Shown here: one piece after another, positions 34,487 to 42,914 of the stretch | How positions within the stretch are numbered: the first letter of the stretch is position 1 | How the letters are laid out: each line of letters begins with the position of its first letter | Assembly (NCBI GenBank): GCA_964511215.1 | Contig: CAZEER010000009.1 | Location: 1 to 43,646, forward strand | Length of the DNA stretch: 43,646 nt | Direction: 5' to 3' | Origin: CAZEER01 sp964511215 | GTDB lineage: Bacteria; Fidelibacterota; Marinisomatia; Marinisomatales; UBA1611 | Program-made: the position numbers and the translations under genes | Notes under the pieces: generated by a model | The model's input: the letters and a program-made list of their open reading frames with translations, nothing else | The model's database searches: none | Told to the model about the DNA's origin: nothing

Positions 34487-37400
34487 ATGAGTATTTATTA
34501 TAGATACAAACAGATTTTATTACTGGTATTATTAATCAATAAAGGATTCAGCCAAACTGACTCCCTTGTATTAACTATTAGTGAAAATGATAGCATAATT
34601 TTTACTTCATATCCAAAGCAGCTACACTTTTATGCTCGCAATATTCAAGGTGATGATTGTACATTCGAAATAACAGGCATAAAAACCGAGTCTACAGATG
34701 ATGTTTTATTAGAAATATATAAAGACGGTGAAATATTATCTGATTACCTATTATCTGATAATTCTTTTTCATTAACCACCACCATAGATGCCGGGCTTTA
34801 TCTTTATGATTTATTGTTTTATTTACCTGATGGGAATGGTGGTTGGAGTCAACTTTACAATATTGAAGATGTGGTGTGTGGTGATGCATACCTAATAACA
34901 GGACAGTCTAATGCTGTTGCATGGGTATATGGAGATGGTAATGAAATGGCCAATACGTTCGTGCGCAGTGCTGGACTTGCTATTAATGAATCAGATATGA
35001 ATATTAATCCTGAATTTGGAATTGGAAATGTGACCTCTCCTGATTCTAATGCTTATATTGGTGTTTTAGGTTTAGTAATGGCTAATGAAATTGTAAACTC
35101 TCAGGGAATTCCTGTTTTCATCCTTAATACTGCTGTAGGTTGGACAAATATCGAAGAACATCAAAGAGACGATAGTAATCCGTATGATATTTCTACTATT
35201 TATGGTAATACATTATGGCACACGCGCGCAGTAGAATTACAAGACAAAATACGTGCAATAATTTGGTATCAAGGAGAACGAGATGCCTATACTCCATATG
35301 GTGATTATTTAGACCTTATGACACAATTATCTGATGATTGGTTAGAAGATTACCCTAATATTGAAGGTATATACAATTTTCAGCCTCGCCGATGTTGTAA
35401 TTGGCATTTAGATTTTCCACCAATGTTAGAAGTCCATCGCCAACTACCCGACCTGCTCCCTATGGTAAAAGGTAATATGAGTAGTACTGCTATAGAGAGT
35501 TATGATGCTTGGCATTTTAATCTTGCTGGCTATACAAGCCTAGGTGTAAATGTAGCACGTTTAGTTAAACGCGATATATATTTACATGATTTTGATCATA
35601 ATATTGAGGCTCCAAATCCAAAAATAATAAGATGGATCGATGCTGATAAAATTGGGATTGATTTTGGTGAAAGTGGAGAGGGTCTAACTTTTGAACAAGG
35701 TGCAGAAGAATATCTTTCTCTCTCTGATTCCACTATTAATTACAATTTAGATATCGTTGATTCGATGATAACTATTACTACTGATTGCCTAGATGATATT
35801 GACTGGATTTCATTTAACCATGACTATCAGACTAATGGTCCTTGGCTTATAAATAATCTTGGGATCGGTAGTTTTTCTTGGCTTGAGCTACCAGTTCATC
35901 CAAGTAGACCTTTATATGTCACGGAAAATGGATCTGATGAAAATGGATGTGGTTCAAGCACGAATCCTGTCCGTACAATTCAAAAAGCAATAGAGATTGC
36001 AGACGAAGCAGATACAATCTTTGTATCAGCAGGGATACATCATGGCCCTATCAATTTTAATGGCAAAAATATCGTAATAAAAGGCGAAGATAATGAGACA
36101 ACATTCATTGATGGACAAGGAGAAACAATCTGTGTTGAAATATCCACGGGTGAAGATTCCACAGCTACATTGGAAAATTTCACTATAACTAATGGCGCTT
36201 CAAATACTATCGGAGGTGGCATTTATTGTAACAATTCAAGTATTAAATTGAAAAACTTAATTATTAGAAATAATTCCACAAATGCAAATGGCGGTGGAAT
36301 TTTCATTGATAATTCTTCATTTGTGAAATTAGAAAATGTATTGGTTGATTCAAATACAGCTTATACAAATGGCGGCGGAATTGCTATATCTGATAACTCT
36401 ACTTTAAATATTATAAACTCAAATATTGCAAGAAATAGTACTAACATAAATGGCGGTGGAATTGCTATATCTGACAACTCTACTCTAAATATTATAAACT
36501 CTAGTATTACAGGAAATAGTACTAACATAAATGGCGGTGGAATTGTTATACTGGGTAATTCTAACTCGACCATTGAAAGTTGTTATGTTGGAGGGAACAT
36601 TACGGTTGGTAATGGCGGTGGAGTTGCTATAGCATATAATTCAACTGCTAACATTATAGGATCTAATATTCATGCGAATTCTGCACATACAGGTGCAGGT
36701 AATGGCGGTGGTGTGGCAATATTATATAGTTCCAGTATTAACATCATAGATTCTGATATTATAGATAATTTTTCTCAAAATGATGGCGGCGGTATTATAT
36801 TGTTTGATCATTCAACAGGAACAATTGAAAATTCCAATATTGCAACCAATCATTCAAACAATAATGGTGGAGGTGTTTTAATATTTGATTATTCAACAGG
36901 AACAATTGAAAATACTACTATTACATCTAATACAGCATTGAATAGTGGTGGTGGTATTTATTTTAAAAATGAAAATAGTCAAAACATCCTCTATGTAATA
37001 GAATCTTCTATCCAAGGCAATGCTACTACTAGCTGGAATGGTTTTACTAATTCTGGTGTTTCAGGTGGAGGTATGTGCATTATAAGTGAAATGGATGAAA
37101 ATCCCGATGTTATAATCACAAATGTAATTATTGCAGAAAATACTTCTTCCAATGGAGGAGCAATTTCAGTTGAACCTGCAAAAATTAAAATAAATAGCAG
37201 TATCATTAATGAAAATAATACTACATTAACTCAAAATTATTCTGGTACAATAAATTTGCTCTATGATTCTACTATTGAATTATTCAATGTTACATCAGTA
37301 AATAATACAAATAATCAAAATTGCCTAATAAGCTGCAGTGGCAGTAATTCCTCTGAAAATGGCCCAGACATAATAATAAAAAACTCAATACTTTGGGAAC

Positions 37401-38617
37401 CACTTGGTGCCATAATTTATTTTAGTGAAGAAAATTCTGTTCCTGGTTATATAGGTATTGCGAGTTCTAATATAAACGGCGGTCAATCTAGCATCATTAC
37501 AAATGATAATGCACTATTGAATTGGGGCTCAGGAAATATGGATGCTAATCCTTTATTTGTTGATCCAATTAATAATGATTTCCAGTTAATGGATAATTCT
37601 CCATGTCTTGGTGTTGGACTTTTTAACCCAGTTAATATGGATCTGATAGGGCATCCACGTCCCGATCCATATGAGTCTAAGCCAGATATGGGTGCATACG
37701 AAAATATATATGGTCTCTATGGGGACGTCACTATGAATGGTGACGTATCTTCATTAGATGCATCATTAGTTCTTAAACATGTAGTCGGACTTGATACACT
37801 AGATGCCTTAGAAAGGTTTTATGGTGATGTTACTCAGAATGGCGAAATATCCGCTCTCGATGCAAGTTATATCTTACAATACGTTGTAGGCTTAATAGAT
37901 TATTTACCATATGTACCTCCCGAAGGCTTATCCACTACTGGAGATATTACAATAAATAATATTGATGCAATCCCTGGAATGACTATTGAAATACCAATAC
38001 AAGTATCCAATGATGAAAACATCTACAGTTTCAAAGGCATACTAAACTATGATCCTACAATACTTTTAATGGATACCATATTAACAGGAAATTATTTTAA
38101 TAATTTTATGCTTTTATCAAATACGATTTCAGAAGGACAAGTCTATATCGGTGGGTCAGGTGATGTCCCAAATCAAGATGCTAATCAGATTGCGGTTGCA
38201 GTTTTTTCAGTTTTAGAAACATTCAATGATTATACCCGAATCAGTATTACTGATTTAATACTTAATGATAATGAGCCTATTCCATTGGCAGCAAGTATGA
38301 CAATAAGTCATTTATTAGGTATTAGTGGAGAATTACCTCATACATTTGCACTCCATCAAAACTATCCTAATCCATTTAACCCAATTACAGTACTTCGTTA
38401 TGACTTACCTGAAGAAGAGTTTGTAACTGTGACAATCTATGATATTGCAGGAGGTATCGTTAAGAATTTGGTAAGTGACAATAAAAAAGCAGGCTATCAT
38501 TCTACTCATTGGGATGCTACAAATAATAGAGGCAGAAACGTATCTGCAGGCATGTATATTTATACCATCAATGCTGGAAAATATAGATCCTCAAAAAAAA
38601 TGATTCTGCTTAAATAA
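34487..38617 (+). CDS. Giant secreted protein: SASA-type esterase, beta-helix, dockerin, cohesin, T9SS tail
   Basis: Multi-domain surface protein. I start at the ATG at 34487 (1376 residues) because it gives a clean signal peptide ending NKGFSQ; a TTG 21 bases upstream is the alternative. In this numbering: a sialate O-acetylesterase-like domain with LITGQSNAVAW (~139), IIWYQGERDAY (~260) and a D-x-x-H motif DAWHF (~340); a right-handed beta-helix from about 480 to 900 with GGG[IV] turns roughly every 27 residues; a dockerin (~1077-1143) with two loops, GDVTMNGDVSSLDASLVLKH and GDVTQNGEISALDASYILQY; a cohesin-like domain (~1150-1285); and a type IX sorting domain starting HQNYPNPFNP. It probably acts on acetylated glycans at the cell surface or in the medium. 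Confidence 0.92.
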   Translation: MSIYYRYKQILLLVLLINKGFSQTDSLVLTISENDSIIFTSYPKQLHFYARNIQGDDCTFEITGIKTESTDDVLLEIYKDGEILSDYLLSDNSFSLTTTIDAGLYLYDLLFYLPDGNGGWSQLYNIEDVVCGDAYLITGQSNAVAWVYGDGNEMANTFVRSAGLAINESDMNINPEFGIGNVTSPDSNAYIGVLGLVMANEIVNSQGIPVFILNTAVGWTNIEEHQRDDSNPYDISTIYGNTLWHTRAVELQDKIRAIIWYQGERDAYTPYGDYLDLMTQLSDDWLEDYPNIEGIYNFQPRRCCNWHLDFPPMLEVHRQLPDLLPMVKGNMSSTAIESYDAWHFNLAGYTSLGVNVARLVKRDIYLHDFDHNIEAPNPKIIRWIDADKIGIDFGESGEGLTFEQGAEEYLSLSDSTINYNLDIVDSMITITTDCLDDIDWISFNHDYQTNGPWLINNLGIGSFSWLELPVHPSRPLYVTENGSDENGCGSSTNPVRTIQKAIEIADEADTIFVSAGIHHGPINFNGKNIVIKGEDNETTFIDGQGETICVEISTGEDSTATLENFTITNGASNTIGGGIYCNNSSIKLKNLIIRNNSTNANGGGIFIDNSSFVKLENVLVDSNTAYTNGGGIAISDNSTLNIINSNIARNSTNINGGGIAISDNSTLNIINSSITGNSTNINGGGIVILGNSNSTIESCYVGGNITVGNGGGVAIAYNSTANIIGSNIHANSAHTGAGNGGGVAILYSSSINIIDSDIIDNFSQNDGGGIILFDHSTGTIENSNIATNHSNNNGGGVLIFDYSTGTIENTTITSNTALNSGGGIYFKNENSQNILYVIESSIQGNATTSWNGFTNSGVSGGGMCIISEMDENPDVIITNVIIAENTSSNGGAISVEPAKIKINSSIINENNTTLTQNYSGTINLLYDSTIELFNVTSVNNTNNQNCLISCSGSNSSENGPDIIIKNSILWEPLGAIIYFSEENSVPGYIGIASSNINGGQSSIITNDNALLNWGSGNMDANPLFVDPINNDFQLMDNSPCLGVGLFNPVNMDLIGHPRPDPYESKPDMGAYENIYGLYGDVTMNGDVSSLDASLVLKHVVGLDTLDALERFYGDVTQNGEISALDASYILQYVVGLIDYLPYVPPEGLSTTGDITINNIDAIPGMTIEIPIQVSNDENIYSFKGILNYDPTILLMDTILTGNYFNNFMLLSNTISEGQVYIGGSGDVPNQDANQIAVAVFSVLETFNDYTRISITDLILNDNEPIPLAASMTISHLLGISGELPHTFALHQNYPNPFNPITVLRYDLPEEEFVTVTIYDIAGGIVKNLVSDNKKAGYHSTHWDATNNRGRNVSAGMYIYTINAGKYRSSKKMILLK
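36368..36529 (+). repeat. 81-bp tandem duplication in the beta-helix
   Basis: Two nearly identical 81-bp units (36368-36448 and 36449-36529) each encode 27 residues starting NGGGIAISDNSTLNI. More diverged units lie on both sides. The close match of the two central copies suggests recent duplication of one helix turn set. Confidence 0.85.
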
Positions 38618-38639
38618 ACTTGAAAGAGTAACGTTTCTC

Positions 38640-39629
38640 ATAAGTACAAAAAAACATAAATATTTTAAGTGGGGTATTATAGGTACCGGTGGTATAGCTA
38701 AGGCCTTTTTACATGATTTAAGATATCTGAGTCATCATAGAGTTGTAGCAGTCTTATCTAGATCACAAGAATCTGCAAGTCGCTTTATTTCTTCAATAAC
38801 TGACTGCAAAGGATTTGATGATATAAACCTTTTTATGAATTATAGAGAAATTGATGCTGTATATATTGCCACTCCAAATACTCTTCATTGTGAACAAACA
38901 ATTATTGCCTTAAAATCAAAAAAACCTGTTTTATGCGAGAAACCTTTTGCTATGAATACAAAAGAGGCTACTGCCATGGTTAATGCAGCCAAAGAAAATA
39001 ATACAACTTTATTAGAAGGAATGTGGACACGATATTTACCACATATTGAATTTGTTAAAAACATCATAGATAAAAAAACTATTGGAAAACTACAATCACT
39101 TTTTGCCTGTCATGGTCTAAATTTAACCCACTCTGATAACCCCCGATTATGGACAAAAGAACTTGGTGGCGGGGCTTTGTTAGACTTGGGAATTTATCCT
39201 GTGTCTTTCGCACATATGATTCTTGGATCACCAAAAGAAATTGTAGCTAAATCTGTATTCACTAAAAATGGAGTAGATGCAAAAACATTGATGATTTTTA
39301 AATATGATAACGATGTGCTTGCTGATCTGAGTTGTACCATGTATGATTCTCTACCAAATCGAGCTATAATATCAGGTGAAAAAGGATGGATCGAAATCTC
39401 TCCTACTTTTTATACGCCAACTACAGTAACAGTTAATACAATTGACGGAGAAAAAATTACATATACTGATCCCTATATAGGTCATGGTTTGAGAGAACAA
39501 GCAAACGAACTTGCAAAGTGTATTAAAAATGGACATCTAGAATCTACTAAAATGCCACACTCCGAAAGCATTGCTGTTATGCAATCAATAGACCGAATAC
39601 GATCGCAAATTGGTTTAGAATTCGAGTAA
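38640..39629 (+). CDS. Gfo/Idh/MocA oxidoreductase with non-standard start
   Basis: NAD(P)-dependent oxidoreductase. The first ATG of the frame (38835) would lose the cofactor domain, but the same frame upstream reads WGIIGTGGIAKAFLHDLRY, VVAVLSRSQESASRF and the conserved IDAVYIATPNTLH, an intact Rossmann N-terminus. No ATG, GTG or TTG exists between the upstream stop at 38601 and this region. The best start is ATA at 38640 (giving MSTKKHKYFKWGIIG if read as Met; GAAAGAG lies about 11 bases before it). Length is then 329 residues, normal for the family. CEKPFAMN (catalytic Lys) and GGGALLDLGIYPVSFAHMIL suggest the dihydrodiol-dehydrogenase-like subgroup. Substrate unknown. Confidence 0.82.
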   Translation: MSTKKHKYFKWGIIGTGGIAKAFLHDLRYLSHHRVVAVLSRSQESASRFISSITDCKGFDDINLFMNYREIDAVYIATPNTLHCEQTIIALKSKKPVLCEKPFAMNTKEATAMVNAAKENNTTLLEGMWTRYLPHIEFVKNIIDKKTIGKLQSLFACHGLNLTHSDNPRLWTKELGGGALLDLGIYPVSFAHMILGSPKEIVAKSVFTKNGVDAKTLMIFKYDNDVLADLSCTMYDSLPNRAIISGEKGWIEISPTFYTPTTVTVNTIDGEKITYTDPYIGHGLREQANELAKCIKNGHLESTKMPHSESIAVMQSIDRIRSQIGLEFE

Positions 39630-39634
39630 ATATT

Positions 39635-39781
39635 TTGACTAGAAATACAATAAACATATTATTTATTTTGATTGGTTTTATAATTATTATTATATCAATT
39701 AAAAATTATCTATTAATTCCTCTATTGATTGGAATTATTTCTTCCATTCAAGGTATTTATAGTTTTTTAAAAAGTAGATAG
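39635..39781 (+). CDS. Possible 48-residue membrane protein
   Basis: A TTG-started ORF five bases after the oxidoreductase gene and 13 before the YwqK-like gene. It encodes almost only hydrophobic residues: helix 1 ILFILIGFIIIIISI, a short turn KNYLLIP, helix 2 LLIGIISSIQGIY, and a basic end FLKSR. The fit between two genes and the two-helix pattern speak for it; no family is recognised and chance ORFs of this kind do occur in AT-rich DNA. Confidence 0.4.
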   Translation: MTRNTINILFILIGFIIIIISIKNYLLIPLLIGIISSIQGIYSFLKSR

Positions 39782-39794
39782 TCTAAAAACAATT

Positions 39795-40340
39795 ATGTTG
39801 AGATATATAATATTTAATATTCTGTTTTTGATTATTTCATCAATATACGCTCAACAAGAATACAATCTTATTTCTATCACAAAAAACAATGGAGTTTTTA
39901 CAAAAATCGGTGAAACTGAACCAGTTGAAGGAAATGTGTTCAAAACAATCAAAGATAAAAAAATAAATTTGGGGAAATTAGTAAAAGGGAGAAAACATGG
40001 TCGCTGGATCGAATGGTATCCAGAACATAGACGATTAGAAGAAAACTATAAGAACGGAATACTAGATGGACCAGTTAGTCTATTTTTTAAAAATGGACAA
40101 AAGGAATGGAGACATAACTATACTAAAGGGACTCTAAATGGTAACTATACTAGGTGGTATAAAAATGGACAAAAAGCATCAGATGGATATTTTGAGAATG
40201 GTTATGAAGTAGGTGTTTGGTTTTGGTGGAATGAAAATGGAAAACTCGTAAAAAAACAAAAATTTAAAAGAAAAAGAGAGGGTTTGATTACTGGGCATAA
40301 ACAGTATATTGATAAAACTGATCTGTTTAAACAAAAATAA
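39795..40340 (+). CDS. Exported MORN-variant (YwqK-like) repeat protein
   Basis: A 181-residue protein with a signal peptide (FNILFLIISSIYAQ). The mature part has four or so MORN-variant repeats of the form YxNGxxxGxWxxWYxNGQ: KGRKHGRWIEWYPEHRRLEE, NGILDGPVSLFFKNGQKE, KGTLNGNYTRWYKNGQKASD and NGYEVGVWFWWNENGKLVK. Such repeats are labelled 'YwqK family antitoxin' in databases, but exported forms are widespread in Bacteroidota-like genomes and rarely beside a toxin. None is evident here. Function unknown. Confidence 0.82.
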   Translation: MLRYIIFNILFLIISSIYAQQEYNLISITKNNGVFTKIGETEPVEGNVFKTIKDKKINLGKLVKGRKHGRWIEWYPEHRRLEENYKNGILDGPVSLFFKNGQKEWRHNYTKGTLNGNYTRWYKNGQKASDGYFENGYEVGVWFWWNENGKLVKKQKFKRKREGLITGHKQYIDKTDLFKQK

Positions 40341-40548
40341 AATATTTATCTATAACTATATTAGTTAAAATATCAATTGTTAAATAATGAATATCTGCTC
40401 CACCATAATCCATATCTCCAAGGAGATAGATACCATAGTAAAATTCTGTTTCTAATTCAGGAAAATTCATACTACTGTTCTTTTCTTTGAGGATTGAAAC
40501 AAAATATGTGAATATTATTAACAGAGAAAAGTTTTTAGAATTAATCAT
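40327..40548 (-). CDS. Possible small exported protein
   Basis: A 73-residue ORF, convergent with the YwqK-like gene and overlapping its end by 14 bases. The N-terminus resembles a signal peptide (FSLLIIFTYFVSI). The remainder (LETEFYYGIYLLGDMDYGGAD) is acidic and aromatic. It is not recognised. It starts directly at the edge of a 26-bp AT palindrome. It may be a real small gene, a decayed fragment or chance. Confidence 0.3.
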   Translation of the reverse strand: MINSKNFSLLIIFTYFVSILKEKNSSMNFPELETEFYYGIYLLGDMDYGGADIHYLTIDILTNIVIDKYFIFV

Positions 40549-40572
40549 AATTATATAATATTATATAATTAT
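40547..40572. repeat. 26-bp perfect AT-only palindrome
   Basis: Bases 40547-40572 equal their own reverse complement and contain only A and T (core TATAATATTATA). It sits in an almost pure A/T stretch (about 40547-40600) upstream of the 60-residue gene and aminotransferase. It could extrude as a cruciform or act as an operator, but low sequence complexity makes such palindromes likelier by chance. Confidence 0.5.
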
Positions 40573-40642
40573 ATATAAATGTTATATTATAAATATAATC
40601 AAACAAAATTCTTTTATTAATCTTTGATTTAGAGTACAGAAA

Positions 40643-40825
40643 ATGAAAAATTATAGAAACCTAAAAAATGGTGAAAAAGCTGAAGAATTGGATAAAGCCA
40701 TTCAATTAATCATTAAAACAAAGTGCCCCACAAAATGGGTTATAGAAGATCTCGAAACAGGGCAACGATATAGAGCAAACGGCAAAGAAGAATTAGGTAA
40801 AATGTTCACACCTATTAACAAATAA
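40643..40825 (+). CDS. 60-residue protein coupled to aminotransferase
   Basis: A small, lysine- and glutamate-rich soluble protein (MKNYRNLKNGEKAEELDKAI then TKCPTKWVIEDLETGQRYRA). It has no signal or membrane helix. Its stop codon is followed at once by the ATG of the aminotransferase (zero spacing), a sign of translational coupling. It is not recognised. The shape (helix, then a beta hairpin around WVIEDLETGQRY) suggests a compact folded domain. Confidence 0.6.
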   Translation: MKNYRNLKNGEKAEELDKAIQLIIKTKCPTKWVIEDLETGQRYRANGKEELGKMFTPINK

Positions 40826-42016
40826 ATGAAAAATAGCTTCCTTACTCACGTGCCTCCTATGGGAATTTATGAGACACTCTATGCCTTTTTAAATTCCTTT
40901 GGGACCTATATGGGAGAAAAAGGCACCCACCCCTGGAGCCAGGGTTTCCCCCTAACAACTCAAATCCCCGGCGGGCCTGCAATGCCAGTATCTATACCAA
41001 TTGATTCAGAGGATCTTAAATATCCAAAGGCATGGGGGCAGCCAAAGCTTCGTAAGATAATTGCTGAATATTATAATCACTACTATGGCTCATTAATAGA
41101 TTATGAAAATGTTATGATATTTGCAGGTGGTAGACCCGGATTAACTGCATTATTAATGTTTCTTCAGCCAGATATTGAAGTACAAATAGCATCTACTGAG
41201 TATACACCATACTATGATATGCTTCGTTTGTTAAATAGAGATTATCGACTAGTGGATAGTACGATTGAAAATGAATTTAACCCTACTACGGATCAGTATA
41301 TTGGAGATGAAAACAACAAACGCAAACTTATATTGTTGAGCAATCCTTGTAATCCCACTGGAATAACTAGAAAGGGAAATGAATTAAAAGAACTCATTGA
41401 AAAATCTGAAGAAACCAAAAATGGAATTATCTTTGATGAAGCATACGAACTATTTCATACCCCACCAGTCAGTGCTATGCAATATATCAATGATATAAAT
41501 AACTCCAATCTATTTGTTGCTGGAGCCACAACCAAAGGATTGCAAGCTCCGGGTATACGAATTGGGTGGGTTATCGCAGCAAAAAAGCACATCGAAATTC
41601 TTGGTAATTTTTCTTCTTTTGGAATGGGCGGTGTATCACGACCATCGCAGCTATATGCACTAGAGTTATTTGATAAAAATAGAATTGAATTAGCACGAAA
41701 CAGCGTACCTCGATTCTATGATAAACAACGTCAAAAATATGGAAAACGTTTTTCAGAAATAGGCTTAGAAATATTTTCTGGTAATGGTGGATTTTATCAT
41801 TGGTGTAAACTCCCAGATAATCTTACAGCGGAAGAACTAAATGAACGATTATTCAAAAAAGGCGCTGCAATACTAAAAGGAACGGATTGTGATATGCACA
41901 GACTTGGAAATGATTCTCATCTTAAACACTTTTTTAGATTTTCTTTTGGTCCTCTTCTACCCAATTCATTTGATACTGATATTAGTATATTAACTGAAGC
42001 TCTCAATTCTAATTAA
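40826..42016 (+). CDS. PLP-dependent aminotransferase, class I/II
   Basis: Fold-type I PLP enzyme. The PLP lysine is K237 in GATTKGLQAPGIRIGW, where the phosphate-site Ser is replaced by Thr; the pyridine-N Asp is D204 and Tyr Y207 in IIFDEAYELF; the Asn of SNPCNPTG is N176. A C-terminal carboxylate-binding Arg is probably the one in KHFFRFSFGPL. The N-terminus (PPMGIYETLYAFLNSFGTYM) is unlike AspC or HisC, so the amino donor is uncertain. At 396 residues it is complete and follows directly on the 60-residue gene. Confidence 0.92.
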   Translation: MKNSFLTHVPPMGIYETLYAFLNSFGTYMGEKGTHPWSQGFPLTTQIPGGPAMPVSIPIDSEDLKYPKAWGQPKLRKIIAEYYNHYYGSLIDYENVMIFAGGRPGLTALLMFLQPDIEVQIASTEYTPYYDMLRLLNRDYRLVDSTIENEFNPTTDQYIGDENNKRKLILLSNPCNPTGITRKGNELKELIEKSEETKNGIIFDEAYELFHTPPVSAMQYINDINNSNLFVAGATTKGLQAPGIRIGWVIAAKKHIEILGNFSSFGMGGVSRPSQLYALELFDKNRIELARNSVPRFYDKQRQKYGKRFSEIGLEIFSGNGGFYHWCKLPDNLTAEELNERLFKKGAAILKGTDCDMHRLGNDSHLKHFFRFSFGPLLPNSFDTDISILTEALNSN

Positions 42017-42102
42017 CTCCACATTGGATTTATTATAATTTATTTTTATTCCTTATAACTCAATTCTTACCTTATCTTTTACGATAATGGATTTGGTTTA
42101 TT

Positions 42103-42909
42103 TTGGGTAAAATTAAAGATCAATTAAAAATAATCATTTTTGGTACAGAAACCTTTGCTGGACGACTGTTTGATATCTTACTGATTCTTGCAATCATTTC
42201 AAGTGTGTTAATAGTAATGCTAGATAGTGTTTTGGAATATCACAATTCTTATGGAAACATTTTTTTAATAGCTGAATGGATATTTACTGTCGTATTTACG
42301 ATTGAATACCTTCTAAGAATTTATTGCATCCGACTGCCAGCAAGTTACATGTTCAGTTTTTTCGGAATCATTGATTTTTTAGCTATTTTACCAACCTACA
42401 TAAGCCTTTTCATCCCTGGAGCAGCAGTCTTTTCTGTAATACGAATATTACGTGTTCTTCGTGTCTTTAGAGTATTAAAATTAGTCCAATTTATGGGAGA
42501 GGCAGAACTCCTCAGACAAGCAATGATAGCAAGTAAAAGAAAAATATTTGTTTATTTATTTTTCTTGTTGAATTTGGTTATTGTGTTGGGATCACTCATG
42601 TACTTAATTGAAGGTGAAAAATCGGGCTTTGATAGTATCCCAAGAAGTATTTATTGGGCAATTGTCACGCTTACAACAGTTGGCTATGGCGATATTTCAC
42701 CCACAACAAATTTCGGTCAATTCATTGCTGCTATTATTATGATTATGGGATATTCGATCATAGCTGTTCCAACCGGTATCGTTACATCCTCAATGAACTT
42801 CACCAAGGATAGATACAGAGAAACATGTATTGTATGTAATGATGACAGGCAAACAAGACTTGCAAAATTTTGTAATAATTGTGGTGCTAAAATGCCCAAT
42901 GCCCGCTAA
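42103..42909 (+). CDS. Voltage-gated K+ channel with C-terminal zinc ribbon
   Basis: Six-helix ion channel. S1-S3 occupy about residues 22-105. S4, the voltage sensor, is VIRILRVLRVFRVLK (112-126), with Arg at every third position. The pore helix and filter YWAIVTLTTVGYGDISP (184-200) carry TVGYGD, the potassium signature. S6 follows to about 230. The tail has two CxxC pairs (Cys242/245 and Cys257/260; CIVC and CNNCG), a zinc-ribbon-like knuckle after S6. The start is TTG at 42103, since no ATG precedes S1. At 268 residues it matches bacterial Kv-like proteins. It is followed by a PNPOx-fold gene after 5 bases. Confidence 0.93.
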   Translation: MGKIKDQLKIIIFGTETFAGRLFDILLILAIISSVLIVMLDSVLEYHNSYGNIFLIAEWIFTVVFTIEYLLRIYCIRLPASYMFSFFGIIDFLAILPTYISLFIPGAAVFSVIRILRVLRVFRVLKLVQFMGEAELLRQAMIASKRKIFVYLFFLLNLVIVLGSLMYLIEGEKSGFDSIPRSIYWAIVTLTTVGYGDISPTTNFGQFIAAIIMIMGYSIIAVPTGIVTSSMNFTKDRYRETCIVCNDDRQTRLAKFCNNCGAKMPNAR

Positions 42910-42914
42910 TATTT

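Noticed and set aside
36368..36529. Possible CRISPR-like or mobile direct repeats
   Set aside because: The repeats are in frame, 81 bp long without spacers, and encode helix turns of a protein.
36361..36573. Minus-strand ORF with repeated IPPPFMLVLF pattern
   Set aside because: The repetition only mirrors the 81-bp repeats of the beta-helix gene on the plus strand.
38835..39629. Truncated oxidoreductase pseudogene lacking the cofactor domain
   Set aside because: The missing Rossmann part is present upstream in the same frame without stops; only the start codon is unusual.
39795..40548. Toxin-antitoxin pair formed by the YwqK-like gene and the convergent 73-residue ORF
   Set aside because: The YwqK-like protein has a signal peptide, the genes are convergent rather than an operon, and the small ORF has no toxin feature.
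40547..40600. Replication origin or AT-rich unwinding element
   Set aside because: No DnaA boxes, iterons or replication genes are nearby; AT richness alone is not evidence here.
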